Assembly: GCA_045106295.1 (NCBI GenBank)
Contig: JBGCEI010000055.1
Span: 1 to 16,239, forward strand
Direction: 5' to 3'
Length of the DNA: 16,239 nucleotides
DNA from: WTJX01 sp045106295
GTDB lineage: Bacteria; Bacteroidota; Bacteroidia; Cytophagales; JAAEPT01
The position numbers and the translations under genes are program-made. Position 1 is the stretch's first letter. The number at the start of each line of letters is the position of its first letter. The notes beneath the pieces were generated by a model that saw only the letters and a program-made list of their open reading frames with translations, was not told where the DNA came from and did not search any database. Below are positions 1 to 8,228 of the stretch, in pieces.

Positions 1-110
1 TGTCGGTCTATTGTAGTTGGCTTTGTATCTGCTTGTACTACTGAAAACAACATTGGCAGAACCAAAAGTATAATCCCGAATAATACCTGCTTACTCCGTC
101 TCCATTCCAT
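1..110 (-). CDS. Start of a secreted protein, cut by the window edge
   Basis: The reading frame opens at the ATG at 108-110 (minus strand) and is open to the window edge, giving 36 codons. It begins MEWRRSKQ, followed by a hydrophobic stretch and then VVQADTK, a classic Sec signal peptide (basic n-region, about 17-residue core, likely cleavage after QA). The start lies inside the last codons of the SpoIIM-family gene, a 20-bp overlap in another frame, so the two are probably translationally coupled in one operon. In related Bacteroidota clusters the gene after SpoIIM often encodes an exported DUF4129-type protein. That identity is inferred from context only, because too little sequence is visible to assign a family. 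Confidence 0.6.
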   Translation of the reverse strand, partial: MEWRRSKQVLFGIILLVLPMLFSVVQADTKPTTIDR

Positions 111-1950
111 AAGTAGATTTTTTAGACATAAACATGGTATGAATAGCTTCTGTCAGGTAAGAAGCGTCTTTACGCTCTCTGATAGCATAAAAGATAATAG
201 CATTTGAAAAAATTAGAATAGGAAGGACTAATAAGGTATTTGTCACCACCAAAATCACCAACGAGCTATTCATAATGACTGCTTTTATGGTATCATTAAA
301 AGGTAAGTTTATGTCTAACACATCGGTATAAAACCAAATCAAAGGGGAGCTGAAAATAGCTTGAAAAAAGAATACGAGTAAGAAAAGGCAGCCATTGAGC
401 CCTACTAATCTCCAGAACCCGGAACGAATGACACTGAATGTCGATTGCCAAGATGCCTTTAACCCTTGTCCTTCTATGAAACGAGCAGTAACCCATAGTC
501 CAGCAATAGATGTCATTACAAAGACATAACACACAGCCCAAAAATTAATGGGAATAAAAAAGCCCAAATTGATAGCGATGGAGAAAAGCCCTAGCCCTAT
601 CAAGGTTGGTTGATCTAGTTTCGTTTTTCGTTTCGCTTCTCCATCAATCTGAATACGAGTATTAAGGAATTTACAGCTCACATAAAGCAATAGAAAGATA
701 GAACACAATCGTAATAAAACGGCATTAAAGGAAGTATAAGTAAAGAACACACTATTGTACACATCTTCTACATCTAGCCGTAAGTCTAGGATATTTTCTA
801 AATAACTATTCCAGTTAACTGAAAAGGCATAGAAAAGAGATAAGGTTGCGGTTACTTTAATCAGTTTCGGTAAACAACTGACTAATAATTTTAAGACATC
901 GGTTATTAATTGCCCATTCTCTTTCAATACCCCCACCTCTATGCGTTGGTTGTAATTAGCTAAATAAACAGGCACTATTTTATTAGCATATTTTTCCTTG
1001 TTCGCTCGTCCTTTGGTGTAAGGGTAGATCACATAGTAAAACAAAATAAACGAAAAAGAAGCTACTATCAAGCCTAACCTCACCATATCCGGTGCTTCGG
1101 TGTAACGAGTCAAAAAGCTTTCTATGGTTCCTGCTACTACAATCAATGGCAATACAGACAACATAATATTAGCGCTTCGCCTCGCTCCTATTTGCAAGGA
1201 TTGCATCCTTGAATAACTTCCTGGGAACACCCATGATTTCCCTAATAACATTCCTGCTCCTCCAGCAATAATAATACAGGATATCTCAATGGTTCCGTGC
1301 AACCATACGGCTAGAAAAGACTCCCAAAATAAGCCTTTCATAATAAAGTAGTATTGAAATGTTCCTAACATAATCCCGTTATGAAACATAACTAACATAG
1401 AACCCAAACCCATAAAAATGCCTGTCACAAAAGTCATCAACGTGACTCGGAGGTTGTTGTAGGTAATCCCGAAAAACATATCGACCTGGTTCATTTTCTT
1501 GTAAACTGCCATAGGGTCGTCATTGGCAATATTTTCATCGGTCATATTTACATAGGCATCGCCTAAAATATCATTGACAAAATGATCGTTTTTTATGCTA
1601 GAAAAAACACCAATCCCTACCGCTACTAAAAATATAACTACCGAGAGTGCCAACGACTTTCTCGCTTCCCACAACACATAAGGCAATTCTTCTTTCCAGA
1701 AATCAACAAACTGCCTTCTAACATTCCCTTTTCTAGAATTGTTCAGCTTGGCAAAAATCTTATTGGCTATTAAATTTAAATAGACTCGTACCGATCTATT
1801 TTTGTAATGCGTACGTGCAAACGATAAATCTTCTGTTGTCTGAATAAACAATTGAGAAATCTTCTTTGGGTCTGCAGAGTCGGAAGCCACGGTTTCTTCC
1901 AATTCTTTCCACTGATCTATCTTTTGTTTGATGAATGCTCGTTCCCGCAT
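91..1950 (-). CDS. SpoIIM-family (DUF95) membrane protein with an extra C-terminal membrane half
   Basis: Integral membrane protein of the stage II sporulation protein M family. In non-sporulating Bacteroidota this family has no proven role. The frame is open up to an ATG at 1999-2001, but I chose the ATG at 1948-1950. From there the protein begins MRERAFIKQKIDQWKELE, the usual family N-terminus, whereas the 17 residues before it look like read-through. This gives 619 aa. The first half has the family's membrane segments and the HGTIEISCIIIAGGAG motif. The second half, about 300 residues after YPYTKGR, adds several hydrophobic segments. Family members I know are about 320 aa, so the C-terminal half looks like a fused polytopic membrane module. 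It is divergent from the RDD gene and overlaps a secreted-protein gene downstream. Confidence 0.85.
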   Translation of the reverse strand: MRERAFIKQKIDQWKELEETVASDSADPKKISQLFIQTTEDLSFARTHYKNRSVRVYLNLIANKIFAKLNNSRKGNVRRQFVDFWKEELPYVLWEARKSLALSVVIFLVAVGIGVFSSIKNDHFVNDILGDAYVNMTDENIANDDPMAVYKKMNQVDMFFGITYNNLRVTLMTFVTGIFMGLGSMLVMFHNGIMLGTFQYYFIMKGLFWESFLAVWLHGTIEISCIIIAGGAGMLLGKSWVFPGSYSRMQSLQIGARRSANIMLSVLPLIVVAGTIESFLTRYTEAPDMVRLGLIVASFSFILFYYVIYPYTKGRANKEKYANKIVPVYLANYNQRIEVGVLKENGQLITDVLKLLVSCLPKLIKVTATLSLFYAFSVNWNSYLENILDLRLDVEDVYNSVFFTYTSFNAVLLRLCSIFLLLYVSCKFLNTRIQIDGEAKRKTKLDQPTLIGLGLFSIAINLGFFIPINFWAVCYVFVMTSIAGLWVTARFIEGQGLKASWQSTFSVIRSGFWRLVGLNGCLFLLVFFFQAIFSSPLIWFYTDVLDINLPFNDTIKAVIMNSSLVILVVTNTLLVLPILIFSNAIIFYAIRERKDASYLTEAIHTMFMSKKSTYGMETE

Positions 1951-2004
1951 TTTTTTGTTACGAAATAATTCCTTTTTTTTGAAGATAATAGTAAAAAGCA
2001 TAAG

Positions 2005-2727
2005 ATGCCATCAATAGATATTAAAACTCCTCAACACGTCACCATAGATTACCAATTAGCTAGTTGGGGAGAGCGCATATTGGCTTATGTCATCGATTTT
2101 GCTATTATGGTGGGGAGCTCTTTGCTCCTTGCTCTTCTGCTTGCCAAACTAATAGGGTTTAGTAATACCGTTTTCATAGTAACTTATGGTGTTATTTTTG
2201 GGTTGTACACGCTTTTGTTCGAAACATCATTAAAGGGACAAACTTTAGGTAAAAAAGCGTTAAAAATAAGAGTCGTAGATCTTCATGCTGAACCTGTTAC
2301 GCTAACTGCTTATGTGTTGCGTTGGAGTTTTCGGTTTATTGACATCTATTTTTCATTGGGAGTACTTGCTTCTGTACTAATGAATACCACACTCAAAGCA
2401 CAGCGCTTAGGGGATATTTTAGCCAATACAGTAGTTATAAAAGAGAGAGAATCGGATCCTTTGAAACTAGAAAACATGGAAGCTATCTTAAATGAAAGCG
2501 AACATACTATTACTTACCCAGATGTCGTACGTTTTTCTGAAGAAGAAATGCTTTTTGCCAAAAAGACGCTAGACAGGGTGAAAAAGCACCCTAACGACAG
2601 CCACAAAAAAGCTTTAGTCTTGTTAACAGACAAATTAATGGAGCGTTTAGAAATCACTCCATCCACAGGAAGTAAAGAACAGTTTATTAAAACAGTAATT
2701 AAAGATTACATTCAACTAACGAGGTAA
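2005..2727 (+). CDS. RDD-family membrane protein
   Basis: Small membrane protein of the RDD family, 240 aa. The name-giving Arg/Asp pattern is visible in GERILAYVIDFAI (R24, D31), followed by hydrophobic segments at about 28-50 and 55-75, the family motif GQTLGKKALKIRVV (about 78-91), and a third segment around 115-130. The last 100 residues are soluble and charged, starting YPDVVRFSEEE, a tail seen in Bacteroidota relatives. The family is linked to transport of small solutes or ions, but no substrate can be read from the sequence. It diverges from the SpoIIM gene; with the corrected SpoIIM start the shared promoter space is 54 bp. Pairing with SpoIIM is typical of the MoxR/DUF58 cluster of this phylum. 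Confidence 0.88.
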   Translation: MPSIDIKTPQHVTIDYQLASWGERILAYVIDFAIMVGSSLLLALLLAKLIGFSNTVFIVTYGVIFGLYTLLFETSLKGQTLGKKALKIRVVDLHAEPVTLTAYVLRWSFRFIDIYFSLGVLASVLMNTTLKAQRLGDILANTVVIKERESDPLKLENMEAILNESEHTITYPDVVRFSEEEMLFAKKTLDRVKKHPNDSHKKALVLLTDKLMERLEITPSTGSKEQFIKTVIKDYIQLTR

Positions 2728-2858
2728 TGCTTTTGTTTCTCATTTTAGCTTTACGATGACGAAGTAAGAATAATAACTGATTCATGATAATCTTTAATAA
2801 CGTAAGTTTTTAAACAGCTGAAATATGATTTACTTTGTAGCTCAAAATAATTACTATT

Positions 2859-4133
2859 ATGCTCGAAATTCCTTTTTTACGTGCTAACAAAGAAAAAGCT
2901 GCCAAAGGCTTGGCAAAAAAGCTAATTAAAGACCCTATTGAGAAAATAGAGGATGTATTGTCGTTGGACGATGACCGAAAAGCTATTCAAAGCCGATTGG
3001 ACGCGATATTAGCAGAAGCGAATAATAAAGCAAAAGAGATCGGTCAGCTGATGAAGACTGGTAAAAAGGAAGAGGCTGAAGAAGCAAAAAACCTTTCTAA
3101 ACAACTACGTGAACAAAGTGGTGAGCTAAAAACAGAATTAAAAGCAGGAGAAGAGGCACTAAACCAAGCCTTGTATTTGCTTCCTAACATTCCCTATGAT
3201 ACTGTTCCTGAAGGAAAAAAGGCAGAAGATAATGAAATATTGAAAACGGTAGGAGACATTCCTACTCTGCATGATAAAGCGCTTCCTCACTGGGAATTGA
3301 TTAAACAATACAACATCATAGATTTTGAGTTAGGAAATAAAATAAGTGGTGCAGGTTTCCCAATTTACAAAGGAAAAGGGGCTCGTTTGCAGCGTGCGTT
3401 AATTAATTTTTTCTTGGACGAAGCGGAAGCACAAGGTTATTCAGAGGTGCAAGTTCCTATTTTAGTAAATGAGAATTCGTGCTTGGCAACTGGGCAGTTA
3501 CCTGACAAAGAGGGACAAATGTATTTTATGCCAACAGATAATTTGTATGCTATTCCTACAGGAGAGGTGCCGATTACAAATATATATCGAGATGTGATTG
3601 TGAAAGAGGAAGAATTACCAATCAAACATGTAGGCTTTACGCCTTGTTTCAGAAGAGAAGCTGGCTCTTGGGGCGCTGATGTACGTGGATTGAACAGATT
3701 GCACCAATTTGATAAGGTGGAAATCGTTCAAGTAACCCGTCAGGAAGATTCGTACGAGACATTAGAAAGCATGAATACGTATGTTCAGTCATTACTAGAA
3801 AAGCTAGGTCTCCCCTACCGAGTGTTAAAACTGTGTGGTGGTGACATGACGTTTACATCTTCTCTTACCTACGATATGGAGGTGTATTCTGCTGCACAAA
3901 AAAGATGGCTAGAAGTAAGTTCGGTGAGTAATTTTGAAACTTACCAGTCGAACAGATTGAAATTACGTTACAAAAACAAGGACGGTAAAAAGTTCTTTGC
4001 GCATACGCTAAACGGTAGTGCTTTGGCATTACCTAGAATTGTAGCTTCTATTTTAGAAAATAATCAAACAGAAAACGGAATCGTAGTTCCTGAAGTATTA
4101 AGAAAATACACAGGGTTCAATATTATCAATTAA
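2859..4133 (+). CDS. serS: Seryl-tRNA synthetase
   Basis: Charges tRNA-Ser with serine using ATP (class II aminoacyl-tRNA synthetase, cytoplasmic homodimer). At 424 aa it has the usual length. The N-terminal coiled-coil arm that binds the tRNA long variable arm covers about residues 30-105. The catalytic core shows the TGE serine-site motif (about 234-236), class II motif 2 from FRREAGSWGADVRGLNR to HQFDKVE (264-288), and motif 3 NGSALALPRI (385-394) followed by ENNQ. The N-terminus MLEIPFLRANKEK fits family starts, supporting the ATG at 2859. A possible -7 box TTACTTTG lies at 2829-2836, but it misses the consensus second A and no convincing -33 box is seen. It is probably a single-gene unit; no clear terminator follows. 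Confidence 0.97.
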   Translation: MLEIPFLRANKEKAAKGLAKKLIKDPIEKIEDVLSLDDDRKAIQSRLDAILAEANNKAKEIGQLMKTGKKEEAEEAKNLSKQLREQSGELKTELKAGEEALNQALYLLPNIPYDTVPEGKKAEDNEILKTVGDIPTLHDKALPHWELIKQYNIIDFELGNKISGAGFPIYKGKGARLQRALINFFLDEAEAQGYSEVQVPILVNENSCLATGQLPDKEGQMYFMPTDNLYAIPTGEVPITNIYRDVIVKEEELPIKHVGFTPCFRREAGSWGADVRGLNRLHQFDKVEIVQVTRQEDSYETLESMNTYVQSLLEKLGLPYRVLKLCGGDMTFTSSLTYDMEVYSAAQKRWLEVSSVSNFETYQSNRLKLRYKNKDGKKFFAHTLNGSALALPRIVASILENNQTENGIVVPEVLRKYTGFNIIN

Positions 4134-4202
4134 GGAATAAGTATGGTATCTTAAGTAATGAGTGATTTAAATCCTCTAAAAGGAATTAACCGAAAAATTA
4201 CC

Positions 4203-4234
4203 TACTTGATACTTTGTACTTAATACTTTGTACT
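4203..4234 (+). repeat. Heptamer array TACTTNN before the HAD gene
   Basis: Four full 7-bp units plus a partial one, all beginning TACTT and differing only in the last two bases (GA, TG, AA, TG). The array ends 10 nt before the ATG at 4245. A near-copy with the same orientation relative to its gene lies before rpiB (12161-12195). Confidence 0.8.
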
Positions 4235-4244
4235 CCTAATAAAA

Positions 4245-5192
4245 ATGAAAAAAGTATTCAACCAAAATGTAATTGCCTTAGTTTGGGATTTTGACAAGAC
4301 GCTAATTCCGTATTACATGCAAAAACCTCTCTTCCAAAAATACGGGGTAGATGAACCTACTTTTTGGAATGAAACAAATCAATTGGTTGGGCTTTATGCG
4401 AAAAAAGGAATTCGAATCAACCATGAAACGTCTTACTTAAATCATTTACTCACTTATGTACATGAAGGTCATTTTAAGGGATTGAATAATGATATTCTTT
4501 TCGAATTAGGAAAAGAGTTGACCTTCTTTAAAGGAATTCCAGATTTCTTTAAAAACTCAAAAGACCTAATCCATTCCAACGATTCGTATGCCAAATATGA
4601 AATCCAACTGGAGCATTATGTGGTAAGCTCTGGGTTGACGCAAATGGTAAAGGGCTCTCCTATTGCTGAACACATAGATGGTGTATGGGCATGTGAATTC
4701 ATTGAGTCTCCTTTGATTCCTAACAATGGGAAATTGAAAGAAAAAGAATCAGTAAAAGAAATTTCTAGCATCGCTTATTCTATTGACAATACGACCAAAA
4801 CACGAGCACTATTTGAAATCAGTAAGGGAGTAAATAAATACCCTGATGAGATAGATGTAAACCAAGCAATGGCGGAGGATGACAGGCGCATTCCGTTTAA
4901 AAACATGATTTACATTGCTGATGGACCAAGTGATATCCCTTCTTTTTCGGTCGTAAAAAAAGGTGGTGGAAAAGCGCTTGCTGTGTACGATCCCGATAAT
5001 GAAAAATCATTCCCACAAGCTAAGTCTTTGTTAACCAGTGGGCGAGTGGATATGTTTGGCGAAGCGAATTATTCCAAAGGAACAACCTACACCTGGTTAA
5101 TGGAAGAAATCAAAGGTTTGGCTGACCAAATCGTATTAAAAAAACAATCTGAACTATCGGAAGCAAAAAGTGGTGTTCCAAAATTCATTTAA
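4245..5192 (+). CDS. HAD-superfamily phosphatase-like protein
   Basis: Cytoplasmic protein of the haloacid dehalogenase superfamily, 315 aa. Motif I is WDFDKTLI with the expected nucleophile D15 and acid/base D17. Motif II is VVSSG (S128/S129). A lysine for motif III may be K185 in NTTKTRA. Motif IV is IYIADGPSDIPS with Mg-binding acids D226 and D230. All catalytic residues are present, so a phosphohydrolase working through a phospho-aspartate is likely. The layout resembles the phosphoserine-phosphatase-like branch, with a large helical cap insert between motifs I and II. The substrate cannot be read from sequence. It stands alone between serS and the peptidase gene, directly behind a TACTTNN array and with a short hairpin after its stop. 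Confidence 0.85.
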   Translation: MKKVFNQNVIALVWDFDKTLIPYYMQKPLFQKYGVDEPTFWNETNQLVGLYAKKGIRINHETSYLNHLLTYVHEGHFKGLNNDILFELGKELTFFKGIPDFFKNSKDLIHSNDSYAKYEIQLEHYVVSSGLTQMVKGSPIAEHIDGVWACEFIESPLIPNNGKLKEKESVKEISSIAYSIDNTTKTRALFEISKGVNKYPDEIDVNQAMAEDDRRIPFKNMIYIADGPSDIPSFSVVKKGGGKALAVYDPDNEKSFPQAKSLLTSGRVDMFGEANYSKGTTYTWLMEEIKGLADQIVLKKQSELSEAKSGVPKFI

Positions 5193-5210
5193 CTCACTTC
5201 GTGAGGTTTT
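5193..5210 (+). terminator. Weak intrinsic terminator candidate after the HAD gene
   Basis: A 5-bp stem CTCAC (5193-5197) / GTGAG (5201-5205) with loop TTC sits directly after the stop codon and is followed by GTTTTA. Stem and T-tract are short, so termination may be partial. Confidence 0.4.
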
Positions 5211-5246
5211 ACTCCTCGATATTCTTGATTTACTAAAATACTATCC

Positions 5247-7367
5247 ATGCAATTCAATAAACGCAACAGAATACTTCTTATCATTATCCTAATCATATTT
5301 GCCATAAAGGCATTTGCGAATGAAGGGATGTGGTTACCGCTTCAGATAGAACGATTGGTAGACAGAGATATGCGTAGCATGGGGCTTCAACTGACTGCTG
5401 AGGAAATTTACGACATCAACAATTCTAGTTTAAAGGATGCTATTGTGATGCTAAATGGAGGGAATTGCTCTGCTGAAATTGTTTCCAATAAGGGCTTAGT
5501 ATTAACGAATCATCATTGTGCCTACAGTGCTATTCAGTCACACAGCTCGTTAGAAAACGATTATTTAACGAATGGTTTTTGGGCTAAATCGTTGGATAAA
5601 GAATTACCTAATCAGGGGATGACTGCTTCTATCTTAGTACGAATGGAAGATGTTAGCAAACGAGTGTTAGCGGCGGTAGATTCTGCTACTGATGAAAAAG
5701 ACAGAAAGAAACGAGCAAGCATAGAAATTAAAAAGATCGTTGCAGAAGCTACAGATAGTACGACTTACGATGCAAAGGTGAAATCTTTCTATTTTGGGAA
5801 TGAATATTACTTGTTTGTGTACGAAACGTTTAGAGATGTACGTTTGGTGGGGGCACCACCTGAGTCAATTGGGAAATATGGTGGTGATACGGATAACTGG
5901 ATGTGGCCACGTCATACAGGAGATTTTTCTATGCTACGGATCTATGCCGATTCTTTAGGTAAGCCTGCTGATTATTCTGAAACGAATATACCCTATCAGC
6001 CGAAGCACTTTTTACCTGTTTCTACTCAACCAAAAAAAGAAGGAGATTTCTCTATGATTATGGGTTTCCCTGGACGAACGGAGCGTTACCTACCTTCTAA
6101 AGGGGTTGAATTGTACATTGACAAAAAGCACCCTGAGCGCATTAAAGTACGCCAAGCAAAACTGTCTATTATGAAGCAACACATGGATGCTGATCAGGCT
6201 GTACGTATTCAATATGCGTCCAAATATGCCCGTGTCAGTAATTATTGGAAGTATTTTATTGGACAACGAAAAGGATTAAAGGCCTTACATGTTTTGGAGG
6301 AAAAACAACAAGAAGAGAATCAGTTTACGGAGTGGTTAACTAAATATGAAGAACGAAAACAGGCTTACCAACAGGCTTTACCTGCTATTTCTTATGCTTA
6401 CAAATTGTTAGACTCTACTACGCTAGCTAATGTGTACCTAAACGAAGCCATATTTGGCACTGAACTCTACAAACAAGCATATCGTACGCTGACTTTAGCG
6501 AATGATACGGCAGCCTTACGTCATAAGACAATGAGCTTTTACAAAGATTACAATGTGGCTGTTGACAAGGAGATGATGACTAAGATGTTGGCACTCTATT
6601 CTAAAAATGTTCCGCTAGCACAACAACCTACGTTTATGTTAGGATTAAAAAAACGGTATGGTACTGACTTCAGAAAGTACGTGGAGAAAGTGTACAAAAA
6701 GTCGTTTTTAGTTTCTGAAGATAAAATGAAGGCTTTTTTAGACAATCCTTCCAATAAAAAATTAAAGAAAGATTGGGGCTTCTCTGCTTTCACTAAAATC
6801 TACTCACATTACAAGCAAGAAATTTCTCCTCTAAGGGAAGAAGCCATAGACTCTTTACGAAAAGGGCAACGCTTATTTGTAGATGCCTTACGCAAGCAAT
6901 ATCCTGAAAAGCTCTTCTATTCAGATGCGAATTCTACACCTAGACTAACTTATGGAAAAGTACTTTCCTACTCTCCTGGGGATGCTAAAGTCTACGATTA
7001 TCAAACAACTGAAAAAGGGGTGTTAGAAAAAGAAGATCCTGAAAACCCTGAATTTGTAGTTCCAGAAAAGCTACGTGACTTATTAATTAAAAAAGATTTT
7101 GGGAACTATGGAGAGAACGGCAAGCTGATTATTAATTTCTTAACAGATCATGACATCACGGGTGGAAATTCGGGTAGTGGAGTCATCAATCATAAAGGAG
7201 AATTAATAGGGGTTGCGTTTGATGGTAACTGGGAAGCTATGAGTGGAGACATTGCCTTTGCACCAAAACTACAACGAACCATTTCAGTAGATATTCGCTA
7301 CGTATTGTTCATCATAGACAAATACGCTGGTGCTACAAATTTAATTGAAGAGATGGAGGTGAGATAA
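5247..7367 (+). CDS. Secreted S46-family dipeptidyl-peptidase, DPP7-like
   Basis: Serine exopeptidase that removes dipeptides from peptide N-termini, expected in the periplasm, where asaccharolytic Bacteroidota use such enzymes to feed on peptides. It is 706 aa, normal for family S46. A signal peptide covers about residues 1-24 (basic MQFNKRNR, hydrophobic core, cleavage near AFA/NE). The chymotrypsin-type triad is visible: H90 in TNHHC, D225 in GDFSMLRIYAD, and S642 in GGNSGSG. The specificity position is Gly (G660, in AFDGNWEAMSGD). Known DPP11 enzymes have Arg there to bind acidic P1 residues, so Gly suggests DPP7-like preference for hydrophobic P1; this rests on my recalled alignment. The large helical domain lies between D225 and S642. 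Both catalytic halves are intact. Confidence 0.93.
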   Translation: MQFNKRNRILLIIILIIFAIKAFANEGMWLPLQIERLVDRDMRSMGLQLTAEEIYDINNSSLKDAIVMLNGGNCSAEIVSNKGLVLTNHHCAYSAIQSHSSLENDYLTNGFWAKSLDKELPNQGMTASILVRMEDVSKRVLAAVDSATDEKDRKKRASIEIKKIVAEATDSTTYDAKVKSFYFGNEYYLFVYETFRDVRLVGAPPESIGKYGGDTDNWMWPRHTGDFSMLRIYADSLGKPADYSETNIPYQPKHFLPVSTQPKKEGDFSMIMGFPGRTERYLPSKGVELYIDKKHPERIKVRQAKLSIMKQHMDADQAVRIQYASKYARVSNYWKYFIGQRKGLKALHVLEEKQQEENQFTEWLTKYEERKQAYQQALPAISYAYKLLDSTTLANVYLNEAIFGTELYKQAYRTLTLANDTAALRHKTMSFYKDYNVAVDKEMMTKMLALYSKNVPLAQQPTFMLGLKKRYGTDFRKYVEKVYKKSFLVSEDKMKAFLDNPSNKKLKKDWGFSAFTKIYSHYKQEISPLREEAIDSLRKGQRLFVDALRKQYPEKLFYSDANSTPRLTYGKVLSYSPGDAKVYDYQTTEKGVLEKEDPENPEFVVPEKLRDLLIKKDFGNYGENGKLIINFLTDHDITGGNSGSGVINHKGELIGVAFDGNWEAMSGDIAFAPKLQRTISVDIRYVLFIIDKYAGATNLIEEMEVR

Positions 7368-7376
7368 AAGAGTAAA

Positions 7377-7411
7377 TTAGAAATTTCAAATTCAAAAAAA
7401 CAAACTTCAAA
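7377..7411. repeat. Degenerate heptamer array NNNCAAA
   Basis: Five 7-bp steps in the peptidase to OMP spacer: TTAGAAA, TTTCAAA, TTCAAAA, AAACAAA, CTTCAAA. The CAAA core recurs with period 7 (one unit shifted by a base). It is more decayed than the other arrays in the window and could partly be A-rich low complexity. Confidence 0.4.
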
Positions 7412-7499
7412 ATTTTCTACCAAAGAAAGGAATCGGAACGACATTTGCTCTATTCATAAAAATAAAGCATATTTAACTATTGTAAAACATCAATTTAAC

Positions 7500-8228
7500 A
7501 TGAGAAAAAACATTCTAACATTACTATCCGTAGCTCTTTTAGGAACAGCTGGCTACGCTGAAAATCCATTAGCGGTTAAAAACACAGAAGAAACACAAGG
7601 TTTAATACTAGACAAACGATCGTTTGGTGTGCATGCTGGTATAAAAGGTTTTGGTGGTGACTTAGGTATTAAAATCATTCCTATGATACATGCATCTGTA
7701 GGTTTTAGTATTCTAAAATTCAATGAGAATAGTAAAATATATAAAAAATTTGTAGATGATGAAGGAATCGAAAATGCAAAGGCTGAGTTAAACCTTGGGT
7801 CTATTGACTTTAAAGGAGAGTTTTACCCTTTCCCTGTAGGAAGCAGTTTTAAATTGGCTGCAGGAATGTCTTATTTCTTACAAGAACAACAACTTACTGC
7901 CAGCGGAACAATAGATGGAAACTCGTCTTTTCTTGGTTCTGACTTAGTGCCTAACGTTCTTGGTGTCTCAGAAAGTTTCTCTGCAGAAGTAGAGTTTAGT
8001 CGTTTAGTTCCTTACTTTGGCATTGGTTTAGGTAGAATAGTTCCTAAGAAAAAAATAGGTTTTGGTATAGACATAGGTGCTTACTTAATAGGAGACGGAA
8101 AAGTAACTGTAGACGCAGAGAATTTTCAACAATCAGAAGAAGAAGCTAGAGAACAGATGCAAAAAGAAGTAGATAAATTACCTCCATTTCTTCCTAGTTT
8201 AACTTTTAGAGTAATGGTCAACTTGTAA
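7500..8228 (+). CDS. Small outer-membrane beta-barrel-like protein
   Basis: 242-residue exported protein of unknown function. The signal peptide is clear: MRKN, a hydrophobic core, and a likely signal-peptidase I cut after GYA (residue 20). The rest has no long hydrophobic helix and shows alternating short hydrophobic strands with many glycines (FGVHAGIKGFGGDLGIK, VPYFGIGLGRIVPKKK), ending LPSLTFRVMVNL, which fits an 8- to 10-strand outer-membrane barrel. No specific family motif is recognised. The 132-bp spacer upstream holds a degenerate heptamer array and a TTTG at 7444-7447 that could be a -33 box, but no good -7 box. The gene ends 11 bp inside the convergent glycosyltransferase gene and uses the terminator at 8249-8299. 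Confidence 0.75.
   Translation: MRKNILTLLSVALLGTAGYAENPLAVKNTEETQGLILDKRSFGVHAGIKGFGGDLGIKIIPMIHASVGFSILKFNENSKIYKKFVDDEGIENAKAELNLGSIDFKGEFYPFPVGSSFKLAAGMSYFLQEQQLTASGTIDGNSSFLGSDLVPNVLGVSESFSAEVEFSRLVPYFGIGLGRIVPKKKIGFGIDIGAYLIGDGKVTVDAENFQQSEEEAREQMQKEVDKLPPFLPSLTFRVMVNL

Noticed and set aside
1951..2001. Seventeen extra N-terminal codons on the SpoIIM-family gene (ATG at 1999-2001)
   Set aside because: The family start MRE-AFIKQ matches the internal ATG at 1950, and the long form would leave only 3 bp between divergent start codons.
2728..2858. Search for a heptamer array or terminator in the RDD-serS spacer
   Set aside because: Neither a 7-bp period nor a stable hairpin with T-run is visible; only a weak -7-like TTACTTTG near the serS start.
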